A stretch of 64,000 bases of DNA from Zhihengliuella halotolerans (GTDB lineage Bacteria; Actinomycetota; Actinomycetes; Actinomycetales; Micrococcaceae). This document shows, piece by piece, positions 15,638 to 24,252 of the stretch. The notes under the pieces are model-generated. The model saw only the letters and a list, made by a program, of their open reading frames with translations, made no database searches and was not told where the DNA came from. A program made the position numbers and the translations under genes. The stretch spans positions 2,666,001 through 2,730,000 of the forward strand of contig NZ_SHLA01000001.1 in NCBI RefSeq assembly GCF_004217565.1, written 5' to 3'. Each line of letters begins with the position of its first letter. Within the stretch, counting starts at the first letter, position 1.

Positions 15638-16456
15638 TCAGTCGCGGGTGCGCGGCGACGGGGTGCCCGGAGCGATGCGCTCCCAAGTGTCGTCATACAG
15701 CGGGGCCGGGCCGTCGCCCTCGCCCACCCGAGCGGCCGGCGCGGGGCGCGCGTCCTGGCGGGCGGCGTCGTCGTGGGCCTCGAAGGCCGGCTCGAGACCC
15801 TCGGCGGCCGCGGCCGCCGGGTCAGCCTGCTCCGCCGCGGTCCACTCGGCGTGCAGCGCGTGGATGCGCTCGTTGAGCTGGGACTCGTAGAACTCGCGGT
15901 ACTGGGCGTCGATGTCCGCCTCGATCTCGGCGCGCTCGGCGGCCTTCGCCTCCGCCGACGCGGCGTATTCGGCGTCGAGCACGGCCTGAGCTTCATCGCG
16001 CATCTGCGCGGCCTCAGCCCGCTTCTGGTACATGTGCACCGTGAGGTGCGTAATGGCCAGCAGGACCACCGGCGGCATCGCGGCGACGAGCGCCGAGACG
16101 ACCGGTGGGATGCCCGACTGCGTGCCCTCGACGGTGAGGATCGCGTGCACGGAGTTCGCCGCCGTCGAGACGATCGCGCCGAAGAACAGCAGCGCCCACG
16201 GGTAGACCAGGGCCTTGCGCGGGTGCCCGTTGAGGGCGACAATCGCGACCGTGGCGGCGACGATCATGCCGTCGACGATGATGGGCCAGATCCATGCCAG
16301 GTGCGACTCGATGCCCGAGCGCTCGGCCAGGTCAGTCAACGCCGCGAACGACAGGACGAACGCGCCGATCGCGATGACGACCGTCGCCCCGACGGCCGTC
16401 CAGAGCACGGCCTTGTGCGGCTCGTTCGGGATCTTCTGCTGGTCCTGATCAATCAT
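15638..16456 (-). CDS. DUF2637 domain membrane protein
   Basis: 272 aa from ATG 16456 (GAGGAAG leader). Four hydrophobic segments (about 18-40, 55-75, 84-108, 118-140) make up the DUF2637 domain (HLAWIWPIIVDGMIVAATVAIV). A long Ala/Glu/Arg coiled-coil-like tail follows and then a Pro/Ala-rich end. The family is common on actinobacterial plasmids and integrative elements (related to spread proteins such as SpdA) and is poorly characterised. Its presence beside the RM/Fic island supports a mobile origin of 2-16 kb. It is convergent with the Fic gene, with only 19 bp between stops. Confidence 0.8.
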   Translation of the reverse strand: MIDQDQQKIPNEPHKAVLWTAVGATVVIAIGAFVLSFAALTDLAERSGIESHLAWIWPIIVDGMIVAATVAIVALNGHPRKALVYPWALLFFGAIVSTAANSVHAILTVEGTQSGIPPVVSALVAAMPPVVLLAITHLTVHMYQKRAEAAQMRDEAQAVLDAEYAASAEAKAAERAEIEADIDAQYREFYESQLNERIHALHAEWTAAEQADPAAAAAEGLEPAFEAHDDAARQDARPAPAARVGEGDGPAPLYDDTWERIAPGTPSPRTRD

Positions 16457-16568
16457 TCGGCGGTACTTCCTCACACTGTGCGGGTCGGGACGCTCCCCGC
16501 CCCCATAGCATTTTATCCGCACGGAGTGACGACAAGATGACGCGCACCTGAGAAAAGGGCGAACCGGC

Positions 16569-17309
16569 CTACAGCCAGGCCGGCGCGTTCCCGGGTTCCC
16601 CGCCGTTCCACCCGTCGCCGGTGAAGCGCAGCGACGCGAGCGAGCGGGCCCGGCCGACCGCCCACGCCGTCAGCTCCGGCAGCGGCCCCGAGACCTCGGT
16701 AACGCCGGGCGCGGGGCCGCCTGCGGACGGGCCGAGCGCCAGGCCCCGGGCGTCGCCGTTCCGCGCCCACGATTCCTCGATGTCGGCCAGCAGGTGCCGC
16801 AGTACGTCCTCGGGCAGGTCGCCGAAGCCCGCCCCGCTGTCCAGGTCGATGGCGTGCAGCCACAGCTCGCGGGCGCGCAGCCACACGGTCGCCCGCGCCG
16901 GCAGCGGGTCGTCCTGCCGCGTCTTGACCTCGGCGGACCACACGGCATCCGTTGCCCGCTGCCAGAGGTGGTCCAGAGCGTCCTGCGAGTCGGCGAAGAG
17001 GTAGTGCAGCTGCCCCGGGTCGAGCGCGGCGCCGGCCTCGATCTCCTCGTCGCGCGCCGCCTCGGAGACGTACATCGGCGTCTCGATGCCGGTCTCGGCC
17101 CACCTCATGAGGCGGGCGAGGGCGTGCGCGTTGTATCCGACGTGGGCGACGACGTGCGCGCGCGTCCACCCCGGCAGCAGCGAATCGGCGGCAAATTCGT
17201 CGTCCTCGAGCTCGTCGAGCCGGTTCCGGAAGTAGTCGGCCGCGCGCCGGGCCTCGGTCAGCTCATCCTCCAGCGCGGGATCGACGGTGGCGTCTCGGTG
17301 TGCATCCAT
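16569..17309 (-). CDS. Maleylpyruvate isomerase family mycothiol-dependent enzyme
   Basis: 246 aa from ATG 17309, with a GGAGGG leader. The N-terminal DinB-fold MDMPI domain is clear: LPGWTRAHVVAHVGYNAHAL carries the first metal-ligand His region, and LHAIDLD later carries another. The C-terminal MDMPI_C half is about 90 residues. The archetype isomerises maleylpyruvate to fumarylpyruvate in gentisate breakdown using mycothiol, but many relatives have unknown thiol-transfer roles. An FAH-family hydrolase that could act next in that pathway is encoded at 35.6 kb, not adjacent. Cytoplasmic; single gene. Confidence 0.85.
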   Translation of the reverse strand: MDAHRDATVDPALEDELTEARRAADYFRNRLDELEDDEFAADSLLPGWTRAHVVAHVGYNAHALARLMRWAETGIETPMYVSEAARDEEIEAGAALDPGQLHYLFADSQDALDHLWQRATDAVWSAEVKTRQDDPLPARATVWLRARELWLHAIDLDSGAGFGDLPEDVLRHLLADIEESWARNGDARGLALGPSAGGPAPGVTEVSGPLPELTAWAVGRARSLASLRFTGDGWNGGEPGNAPAWL

Positions 17310-17507
17310 GGCGGGGTCCCTCCGGCTCGGCGACGAGGTGCTGACAACAGCATCCCACAACCTCCCACCCCCGGTCAGGCCCGGGGGCGCAATCTAAGTT
17401 AATGACTGCTAACATCGGAAATGTAACCCGCATCACAGACCGGCGTAGGTGGCGACCCCACTCGCCGGCGAACCCGCGCAGCACCCACGCGCACCCGAGG
17501 GGACACC

Positions 17508-18665
17508 ATGGATTTCGCACCCACACCGGCGCAGCAGCGCTTCGTCGAATCGGCCCGGGCCATCGCCGAGCAGATCGCGCCCGACTACGCCGCCCGCGAG
17601 CGCGCCGGCCGAATCGAGCCCGCCCTCATGGCCGAGATCGGGTCCCGCGGCCTCATCGCCCCCGAGTTGCCCGCGGAGCTCGGCGGGCGCGGCGAGTCCC
17701 ACCTCACGTCCGGCCTGATCACCGAGGAGATCGCGCGCGGGGACTTCAACGTCGCCTACCTGCAGATCATCGGCTCGCTCGTCGGGCACATCATCGCGCA
17801 CAACGCGCACGACGACGTCGCCTCCCGCTGGGTGCCCCGCATCAGCTCGGGCGCGGGGCTGATCGGGATCGGCCTCTCGGAGCCGGCCGCCGGATCCGAC
17901 GCCGGAAACCCCTCGCTCTGCGCGCGCCGCGAGGCTGGCGGCTGGGTGCTCACGGGCACCAAGTCGATGTCGTTCGCCATGGCCGCCGAGGCCGCCGTCG
18001 TGTTCGCCAAGACCGACCCCGACGCCTCGCGCGGGCACGGGATCACCGCGTTCCTCCTGGACGTGACGGCGCTCGAGGAGGCCGGCACGCTGACCCGGGA
18101 GGCGATCGACGACATGGGCACGCGCGCCGTGGCCCGCGGGCTCGTACACCTGGCCGACGCGTGGATCCCGGAGGCCGCGATGCTCGGCGCCGAGGGGCAG
18201 GGCTTCATCTCCGTCATGCAGGGCTTCGATTTCTCGCGCGCGCTGATCGGCCTGCAGTGCCTGGGCCCGGCCGCCGCCTCGGTCGACGAGACGTGGGAGT
18301 ACACCCGCAACCGCCAGGCGTTCGACCACCCGCTCTCCAGCTTCCAGGGCGTCGCGTTCCCGCTCGCCGAGGCGGAGACGCTCATCGCTGCGGCCCGCCT
18401 GCTCTGCCACCGGACCCTCTGGCTCAAGGACCAGGGCCTGCCGCACACCGCGGATGCGGCCATGTGCAAGTGGCTCGCACCGAAGACCGCGTACGACGTC
18501 ATCAACCAGTGCCTGCTGCTGCACGGCCAGCTCGGCTACACGCGCAAGCTCCCGTTCGAGCAGCGGCTGCGCGACGTCCTCGGCCTGCAAATCGGCGACG
18601 GCACCGCCCAGATCATGAAGATGGTCATTGCCCGGCACAAAGTGGGCCGCGAGTTCGCCCCGTAG
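17508..18665 (+). CDS. Acyl-CoA dehydrogenase, cyclohexanecarboxyl-CoA dehydrogenase-like
   Basis: 385 aa FAD enzyme introducing a 2,3-double bond into an acyl-CoA. N-terminal helices are followed by the substrate and FAD binding middle strand region (GIGLSEPAAGSDAGNP) and a C-terminal four-helix domain with LLLHGQLGYTRKLPFEQRLRD and QIGDGTAQIMK. At the place of the usual catalytic Glu near the C-terminus the sequence is QIGDGTAQ, an Asp, as in the cyclohexanecarboxyl-CoA dehydrogenase branch. Together with the next gene (BadH-like) this suggests alicyclic acid-CoA oxidation. ATG 17508 follows GAGGGGACACC. 27 bp separate it from the SDR gene. Confidence 0.85.
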   Translation: MDFAPTPAQQRFVESARAIAEQIAPDYAARERAGRIEPALMAEIGSRGLIAPELPAELGGRGESHLTSGLITEEIARGDFNVAYLQIIGSLVGHIIAHNAHDDVASRWVPRISSGAGLIGIGLSEPAAGSDAGNPSLCARREAGGWVLTGTKSMSFAMAAEAAVVFAKTDPDASRGHGITAFLLDVTALEEAGTLTREAIDDMGTRAVARGLVHLADAWIPEAAMLGAEGQGFISVMQGFDFSRALIGLQCLGPAAASVDETWEYTRNRQAFDHPLSSFQGVAFPLAEAETLIAAARLLCHRTLWLKDQGLPHTADAAMCKWLAPKTAYDVINQCLLLHGQLGYTRKLPFEQRLRDVLGLQIGDGTAQIMKMVIARHKVGREFAP

Positions 18666-18692
18666 ACAAGGAACCACGGAAGAAGGAGCCAT

Positions 18693-19484
18693 ATGAGTCA
18701 CGAACCGACCCCCGAACTGACCGGACGGACCGCACTGGTCACGGGCGCCGCCTCCGGCATCGGCCGGGGCATCGCGCACGAACTCGCGGCGCGGGGCGCC
18801 TCCGTCGTCGTGCTGGACATCAACGACGAAGCCGGGCACGACGCCGCCGCGCACCTGCCGCGCGTCGGCGGCGCCCGGCACTCGGCGCTCGCCACGGACG
18901 TGACGGACCGGGCGTCGGTGGACGCCGCGGTCGCCACCGCGCGCGAGGAACACGGGCGAATCGACGTGCTCGTGAACAACGCGGGCTGGGACAAAGTCGG
19001 CCCGTTCGTCGACACCGATCCGGCCCTGTGGGAGAAGATCATCGGGATCAGCCTCTACGGGACGCTGAACCTGTGCCACGCGGTAGCCCCGGTCATGGCG
19101 GAGCAGCGGGCGGCGGACGATTCCTTCAGCGGGCGGATCGTCAACATCGCCTCCGACGCCGGGCGCGTTGGCTCTACCGGTGAGGCCGTGTACTCGGCCG
19201 CGAAGGGCGGGGTCATCGCGTTCACCAAGACGCTGGCCCGCGAGATCGCCCGGCACCAGGTCACCGTGAACTGCGTGTGTCCGGGCCCGGCCGACACGCC
19301 CCTGTTCGACTCGATCAGCGCCGACAGCCCAAAGCTGCGCGAGGCGCTCATCAAGGCGATCCCGCTGCGCCGTCTCGCCCAGCCGGAGGACCTCGCGGCC
19401 GCGGTCGCGTTCTTCGCCTCCCCGGCCGCCGGCTACGTCACCGGCCAGACCCTCTCGGTCAGCGGCGGGCTCACGATGGCGTAG
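18693..19484 (+). CDS. SDR dehydrogenase, 2-hydroxycyclohexanecarboxyl-CoA dehydrogenase (BadH)-like
   Basis: 263 aa Rossmann oxidoreductase. TGAASGIGRG (cofactor loop), NNAG, catalytic Ser in IASDAGRVG..., and YSAAK (Tyr and Lys) are all present; Asp after the second strand (VVLDIND) favours NAD. The phrases NNAGWDKVGPF and NIASDAGRVGSTGEAVYSAAKGG match BadH, which oxidises 2-hydroxycyclohexanecarboxyl-CoA to the ketone. ATG 18693 follows AGAAGGAG. Operon with the acyl-CoA dehydrogenase. The ligase, hydratase and ring-opening hydrolase of the pathway are not in this window. Confidence 0.87.
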   Translation: MSHEPTPELTGRTALVTGAASGIGRGIAHELAARGASVVVLDINDEAGHDAAAHLPRVGGARHSALATDVTDRASVDAAVATAREEHGRIDVLVNNAGWDKVGPFVDTDPALWEKIIGISLYGTLNLCHAVAPVMAEQRAADDSFSGRIVNIASDAGRVGSTGEAVYSAAKGGVIAFTKTLAREIARHQVTVNCVCPGPADTPLFDSISADSPKLREALIKAIPLRRLAQPEDLAAAVAFFASPAAGYVTGQTLSVSGGLTMA

Positions 19485-19518
19485 CCATTTGAGGCAAAAG
19501 CACGCAGGCGTTTTTACG

Positions 19519-19944
19519 TTAGCGCCACGCGGTGCCTGCGAGTACGACGGCGGCGCTGGCCAGCACTGCACGCACCGTATTGGCAGCACCCCAGCGGCGT
19601 GCATAGCGGTCCCAGAACACAGCACCTTCCCGTTCGAGGCGCCGGTTGAGTGGAACGTTGACAGCCACCGTCACCACGGTGCTTGACAGCGAAGCCGCCG
19701 CGACCCACCACTGCTCCGGAGCCTCACGCGCGTTCGTGCTGGCCGCCAGCGCAACTGCGGCGAGCGCCACGGCACCAAAAACCGCCACGAACGGACCACG
19801 TTCGGCCACCCGGTTAATAGTCACCATCGCTGCGGTAGCGGCCGGCGCCTCGAGCCGTTTCAGCGCTGGGATAACCAACGTGGCGAATCCGGCGTAGACC
19901 CCGCCAACCACACCGGCGCCGACCACCGCAACGGTTAGGATCAT
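19519..19944 (-). CDS. DUF1772 (anthrone oxygenase-like) membrane protein
   Basis: 141 aa. Four hydrophobic segments (about 3-25, 50-70, 82-100, 118-138) and the PLNRRLE motif near residue 100 are typical of DUF1772 proteins. A few members act in anthrone oxidation, and most are uncharacterised. ATG 19944 overlaps the stop of the upstream reductase gene as ATGA, so the two are translationally coupled. They are divergent from an AraC regulator, a common arrangement of small stress-response oxidoreductase modules. Confidence 0.85.
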   Translation of the reverse strand: MILTVAVVGAGVVGGVYAGFATLVIPALKRLEAPAATAAMVTINRVAERGPFVAVFGAVALAAVALAASTNAREAPEQWWVAAASLSSTVVTVAVNVPLNRRLEREGAVFWDRYARRWGAANTVRAVLASAAVVLAGTAWR

Positions 19945-20747
19945 GCCCACGCCCCGGCGGCGGCCGCCCTGCGCGCATACTCGCGCAGCGGTGAGGCGGG
20001 GCGCCCCAGGAGCTCCTGGATGCCACCAGCCAAGGAGGCATTCCGCCCGTCCAGGATGTCCGTGAACAAACCCGCCAACGGTTCAGCTTCTTGCGCCGGC
20101 ACACCGTCAGCGGCCAGGTCCGCAAGAAAGGTAGGAACGTCGACGGCTTCGAAGGTAACGGAGCGTCCGCCCGCCACGGACAGGACCTGGGCGGCGTCAG
20201 CGAACGTCAGCAGCTCCGGGCCTGACAGTTCATACGTCCTGTCCTCGGGATCCGTCGAGGTCAGGGCAACTACCGCAGCATCAGCGACATCTTCCAGATC
20301 CAGAAAAGCCTCCGGGACATCCGGCGCCGGGAGCCGCAACCGACCACGTCGGACAGGGCCGGCCAAGAAGTGCTCAGAGAAGTTCTGTTGAAACCACGAA
20401 CAGCGCAGGACCGTTGTCGGCACACCGGCTTCGCGCAAGGCCGCTTCACTGGCGCGGGCGCCTTCTTCTCCTCTACCAGAGAGCAACACCAGCCGTTCCA
20501 CTCCTTCCGCGGCGGCCATTCGGCCCAGCTCGCGCATCTTCTCCGGGACGCCGGGAAAAGCCAGATCGGGAGCGAAACAGACGTACGCCGCGGTGACGCC
20601 CGCCAGTGGAGCGGGCCAGGAGGTGGCTGAGTCCCAATCGAATCCGGTGCGGCGTGAGGCATAACGTACGGGCCGGCCAGCTGCGGTGAGACGGTCAAAT
20701 ATGCGGGTGCCGGTTCGTCCGGGGCCGCCGATGATCAAGGTTGTCAT
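19941..20747 (-). CDS. NmrA-type NAD(P)H-binding oxidoreductase
   Basis: 268 aa atypical short-chain dehydrogenase. The N-terminal nucleotide loop GGPGRTGTRI is close to the GGTGxxG form of NmrA/NAD(P)H-binding proteins. No canonical YxxxK pair is obvious, so it may sense redox state or reduce quinone-like substrates. Conserved blocks include VERLVLLSGRG, FLDLEDVADAAV and TYELSGPELLTF. It is the first gene of a two-gene unit with the DUF1772 protein and is divergent from the AraC gene at 20829. Start ATG 20747. Confidence 0.87.
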   Translation of the reverse strand: MTTLIIGGPGRTGTRIFDRLTAAGRPVRYASRRTGFDWDSATSWPAPLAGVTAAYVCFAPDLAFPGVPEKMRELGRMAAAEGVERLVLLSGRGEEGARASEAALREAGVPTTVLRCSWFQQNFSEHFLAGPVRRGRLRLPAPDVPEAFLDLEDVADAAVVALTSTDPEDRTYELSGPELLTFADAAQVLSVAGGRSVTFEAVDVPTFLADLAADGVPAQEAEPLAGLFTDILDGRNASLAGGIQELLGRPASPLREYARRAAAAGAWA

Positions 20748-20828
20748 AACACCATCTCATCCCACTCAACGAAGACTTTGAATGCCTTGAACTCGCCTAA
20801 AGCTTTGCCAGCGTCCAAAATGTTCAGC

Positions 20829-21749
20829 ATGGATCCAATCACACACTTCCTCGACGGTCCGCGGGCTGCGCGCGCTTTTGCCCTGTCGATGAACATGAGT
20901 GCGCCGTGGGGCCTGACGGTGCGCGACCACGCGGCACTCACGGTCCTGACCGTCACGCGTGGTACGGCACTAGTGGACGGCAGGCGCCTGGACGAAGGTG
21001 ACGTTGCGCTTGTTCGCGGCCCCCAGCCGTACTACGTGAGCGATACCGCGGGGAGTCCGCCAACCATCGAGATCACCCCGGGTCAGCGCTGCAGCACCCT
21101 CGATGGCCGGGACCTCCGCGAGGAACTCCGGCACGGGATCCGCCATTGGGGCAACACGGCTGACGGCGAAACGTCCCTCTTGGTCGGCACGTACGAACGC
21201 TCTGAAGCAGCCGGCGGCCTGGTCACTCGCGCGCTTCCCCGGCTGGTAGTTGTCCCACACACACTGACTAACCGCGCCCTCGTCAAGCTCATCGAACACG
21301 AAATGTCCCATCAAGACCCCGCCGCACAGATAGTTCTCGACCGGCTGCTCGACGTCTTGGTGGTCAGCACCATCCGCGCGTGGCTTGAAAGCCCCGAACG
21401 CCCGGCAAATGCCACCTGGTTGACGTGTGACGACCCGATGGTCTTAGACGCACTAGAGCTTCTACACGCTGAGCCGGCAGCGCCGTGGACGGTGGAATTA
21501 CTGGCCCGCCGAGTCAACGTCTCGCGTGCCTCATTGGCGGCACGGTTCCGGGCGGGTGTCGGGGAACCGCCCATTAGCTACCTGACCCGGTGGCGGCTCA
21601 CGCTCGCTGGCGATCTGCTGCACACCCGTGGCACCAGTGTCGCCGACGTGGCACGCAGCGTCGGCTACGACAACGCTTTCGCCTTCAGCACCGCGTTTAA
21701 GCGGCAGGTCGGATCCAGTCCCACCGAGTACCGCCGCCTCTCCCGATGA
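20829..21749 (+). CDS. AraC family transcriptional regulator with cupin-type sensor domain
   Basis: 306 aa from ATG 20829. Residues about 1-180 are the cupin-like AraC_binding_2/cupin_6 sensor (VRDHAALTVLTVTRGTALVDG, LDEGDVALVRG). The last about 100 residues hold the two HTHs (LLARRVNVSRASLAARF and VADVARSVGYDNAFAFSTAFKRQVGSSPTEYR). Regulators of this layout typically activate an adjacent oxidoreductase gene in response to reactive species. The divergent NmrA/DUF1772 genes are the obvious targets; the 81-bp gap between the starts contains the direct repeat ttgaa-tgcc-ttgaa near 20779-20795. In-frame upstream starts exist, but the sensor domain homology begins at MDPITHFLDGP. Confidence 0.88.
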   Translation: MDPITHFLDGPRAARAFALSMNMSAPWGLTVRDHAALTVLTVTRGTALVDGRRLDEGDVALVRGPQPYYVSDTAGSPPTIEITPGQRCSTLDGRDLREELRHGIRHWGNTADGETSLLVGTYERSEAAGGLVTRALPRLVVVPHTLTNRALVKLIEHEMSHQDPAAQIVLDRLLDVLVVSTIRAWLESPERPANATWLTCDDPMVLDALELLHAEPAAPWTVELLARRVNVSRASLAARFRAGVGEPPISYLTRWRLTLAGDLLHTRGTSVADVARSVGYDNAFAFSTAFKRQVGSSPTEYRRLSR

Positions 21750-21775
21750 CTGACACCGACACGTAGGATCGGGCC

Positions 21776-22723
21776 ATGACGCGGAAACTCGCACTGCTGG
21801 ACGACTATCAGGACGTCGCGCGCGACGTCGCCGCCTGGGACGACCTGGACGGCTGGGAGGTGCACTCCTTCCGCCGCCACTTGCGCGGGCGCGAGCTGAC
21901 GGCCGCGCTCACCGGGTTCACCGCCGCCGTCGCCATGCGCGAGCGCACGGCCTTCGACCGGGAGGTGCTCGAGCGCCTGCCCGACCTCGAACTGCTCGTC
22001 ACGACGGGCGCGCGGAACGCCTCGATCGACATCGCCGCCGCGACCGATCTGGGCGTCACCGTCTGCGGGACGGATTCCTCCCCAGCCGCCGCCCCCGAGC
22101 TGACGTGGGCGCTGCTGATGGCGGCCGTGCGGGACATCCCCGGGCAGCAGGCCGCGCTGAGGGCGGGCCGCTGGCAGACCGGCGTCGGCGGCGAGCTGGC
22201 GGGGCGGACGCTCGGCCTCCTCGGGCTCGGGAAGATCGGCACGCGCGTCGCCGGGTACGGCCGCGCGTTCGGCATGGACGTGATCGCCTGGAGCGAGAAC
22301 CTCACCGCCGAGCGGGCCGCGGCCGCCGGCGCACGCCGCGTGGGGAAGCAGGAGCTCTTCGCGGAGTCCGACGTCGTCGCCATCACGACCCGACTCTCCG
22401 AGCGCACGCGCGGGATCGTCGGACGGGCCGAGCTCGAGGCCCTCGGCCCCGACGGGCTCCTGGTCAACACTTCCCGCGCCGGGATCGTCGACACCGACGC
22501 CCTGCTGGAGGCGCTGCACGACGGCGGCCTCGGCGGGGCTGCGCTCGACGTGTTCGATGTCGAGCCCCTCCCGCTAGGACACCCGCTACTCGAGGCCCCG
22601 CGCACCCTGCTGACCCCGCACCTCGGCTACGTCACGCGCGAGCAGTACCGCGTCTTCTACCGGGACGCCCTCGAGGACGTGCGGGCGTGGACGGCAGGCG
22701 CTCCGCTCCGCGTCGTCACGTAG
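21776..22723 (+). CDS. D-isomer-specific 2-hydroxyacid dehydrogenase
   Basis: 315 aa NAD-dependent reductase of 2-oxo acids or oxidant of D-2-hydroxy acids. The cofactor loop GLLGLGKIGTRVA and the catalytic triad Arg (TTRLSERTRG), Glu (DVFDVEPLP) and His (LTPHLGY) are present. No ACT domain or signal peptide. The substrate is not evident; similar actinobacterial genes are annotated as phosphoglycerate-dehydrogenase-like. ATG 21776, 26 bp after the AraC gene and probably with its own promoter. It converges on a MarR gene. Confidence 0.9.
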   Translation: MTRKLALLDDYQDVARDVAAWDDLDGWEVHSFRRHLRGRELTAALTGFTAAVAMRERTAFDREVLERLPDLELLVTTGARNASIDIAAATDLGVTVCGTDSSPAAAPELTWALLMAAVRDIPGQQAALRAGRWQTGVGGELAGRTLGLLGLGKIGTRVAGYGRAFGMDVIAWSENLTAERAAAAGARRVGKQELFAESDVVAITTRLSERTRGIVGRAELEALGPDGLLVNTSRAGIVDTDALLEALHDGGLGGAALDVFDVEPLPLGHPLLEAPRTLLTPHLGYVTREQYRVFYRDALEDVRAWTAGAPLRVVT

Positions 22724-22780
22724 CCGGGTGGGAGCGGGTCCCCAACCGGATACCGAGAAAGCCAGCCGAGAGCCGCTCGG

Positions 22781-23287
22781 TCAGCCCACGCCCCCACGTT
22801 CCGTCGGCGCCTTCCAGACCTCCGCCGGGTCGATCGCTGTGTTGATCTCGCGACTGATGGCACCGAGCTTGCGCGTCTGCGCCTCAGTGAGGGGGTCGAA
22901 GACCAGTCGCTTCACGAGGGCATGGTGCGCCGGCGTCGCCTGCCAGAGCATTTCCTCTCCGTCGTCGGTGAGCACTGCCTTCGAGACGCGACCATCGAGC
23001 TCGTCGACCGCTCGCCGCACCAGCCCCTTCTTCTCCAAGCGTGTGACAGCACGGGACAGGCGCGAGAGCGTGCAGTTCGCATAGCCAGCGAGCTGGCTCA
23101 TCCGCAAGGCCCTGTCCGGGGCGGCGCCCAAGGCGAATAGGAGCCCGTGCTCGAAGTGGGTCAGGTCGCTGTCGCGCTGCAGTTGGGCATCCAGCGCCGC
23201 CGGCAGCCGTTCGAGCAGCGTAGCGACGGCGGCCCAAATCTCCAGCTGTTCGGTGTCGAGGCCCGACGCGGACGTGGGTGGATTCAT
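22781..23287 (-). CDS. MarR family transcriptional regulator
   Basis: 168 aa. A winged helix at about 55-125: MSQLAGYANCTLSRLSRAVTRLEKKGLV is the recognition region and DELDGRVSKAVLTDDG the wing. Divergent from an SDR gene across a 104-bp gap with a 26-bp perfect palindrome, so it probably represses both itself and the SDR gene and is released by a phenolic or oxidant ligand. ATG 23287. Confidence 0.92.
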   Translation of the reverse strand: MNPPTSASGLDTEQLEIWAAVATLLERLPAALDAQLQRDSDLTHFEHGLLFALGAAPDRALRMSQLAGYANCTLSRLSRAVTRLEKKGLVRRAVDELDGRVSKAVLTDDGEEMLWQATPAHHALVKRLVFDPLTEAQTRKLGAISREINTAIDPAEVWKAPTERGGVG

Positions 23288-23335
23288 GCGCTGAACCTAT
23301 AACAAGTTACTTGCGCAGGAAAGTTATTCCGCCTA

Positions 23336-23361
23336 CATTTACTTGCCTAGGCAAGTAAATG
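23336..23361. promoter_or_regulatory. 26-bp perfect palindromic MarR operator
   Basis: catttacttgcct (23336-23348) is followed directly by its exact complement (23349-23361). A diverged half-match (ttacttgc) lies at about 23307-23314, next to the MarR start, suggesting two sites. It lies between the MarR and SDR starts. Confidence 0.75.
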
Positions 23362-23391
23362 GCGCCCAGCGCCACGAGGGAAGTGGTCACC

Positions 23392-24183
23392 ATGAAGAAG
23401 CAACTGCACGGCAAGACGGCATTCGTGAGCGGCTCAACGCAAGGCATCGGCTTCGCGATCGCTTCGGCACTGGCAGACGAGGGTGCTCGGGTCATTGTCA
23501 ACGGACGCAGCACCTCCTCCGTCGAGCACGCCGTATCCCGGCTCCGCTCCGACCATGCCGGCATAGACCATGATGGAATTGCGGCGGACTTCGCCCGGCC
23601 CGAGGAGGTCGCACGACTCCTGGCAGTACTGGGAGACGTCGACATTCTCATCAACAATGTCGGGATCTTCGGAGTGGCCGACTTCCCTGCCATTTCGGAT
23701 GACGAGTGGGCCCGCTACCTCGACATCAACTTGATGAGCGGCGTCCGCTTGTCGCGCCACGCGCTTCCTGCGATGCTCGAGCGGGGCTGGGGTCGCATCG
23801 TGTTCATCAGCAGCGAATCGGGCGTCAACGTCCCTGCCGACATGGTGCACTACGGAGTGACGAAATCAGCGATGATCGCCCTCGGCAATGGGCTCGCCAA
23901 GCTCACGCGAGGCACGGAGGTCACCGTCAACACCGTGCTCGGAGGACCAACGTACTCCAACGGTGTCGCTGAAGCGGTCGAAACATTGGCAGACGCCCGG
24001 TCCCTGCCCGTCGAGGAGATCAAGTCTGCGATCATCAGCGGGAGGACAACCACGCTTCTCGAGCGCTTCATCGACCCTTCTGAGATCGCCCACCTCGTCA
24101 CGTACCTCGCGAGCCCACGGTCCTCCGCGACCAATGGCGCTGCCGTCCGAGCCGACGGTGGAGTGCTCACCGGCGTGCTCTAG
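23392..24183 (+). CDS. SDR family oxidoreductase
   Basis: 263 aa. The cofactor loop is SGSTQGIGFAIA, with NNVG, catalytic Ser in FISSESG and Tyr/Lys in YGVTKSA. VNGRS after the second strand favours NADP. The end, NGAAVRADGGVLTGVL, is typical for 3-oxoacyl reductase-like enzymes. ATG 23392 with GAGGGAAG leader is chosen over ATG 23359, which lies inside the operator palindrome. Regulated by the divergent MarR. The substrate is unknown; an aldehyde, quinone or xenobiotic ketone is plausible. Confidence 0.88.
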   Translation: MKKQLHGKTAFVSGSTQGIGFAIASALADEGARVIVNGRSTSSVEHAVSRLRSDHAGIDHDGIAADFARPEEVARLLAVLGDVDILINNVGIFGVADFPAISDDEWARYLDINLMSGVRLSRHALPAMLERGWGRIVFISSESGVNVPADMVHYGVTKSAMIALGNGLAKLTRGTEVTVNTVLGGPTYSNGVAEAVETLADARSLPVEEIKSAIISGRTTTLLERFIDPSEIAHLVTYLASPRSSATNGAAVRADGGVLTGVL

Positions 24184-24252
24184 TCCCGCGAGGGCGAGCG
24201 TCACACGAAACCAGAAATGACACGGCCGCACGAGCCCAGCCGGCGGGAGCGA

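Noticed and set aside
17402-19625. Long open frames on both strands across the acyl-CoA dehydrogenase and SDR genes
   Set aside because: They are Arg/Pro/Gly/Val-rich shadow translations produced by GC-biased codon third positions. The frames with recognisable ACAD and SDR motifs are the real ones.
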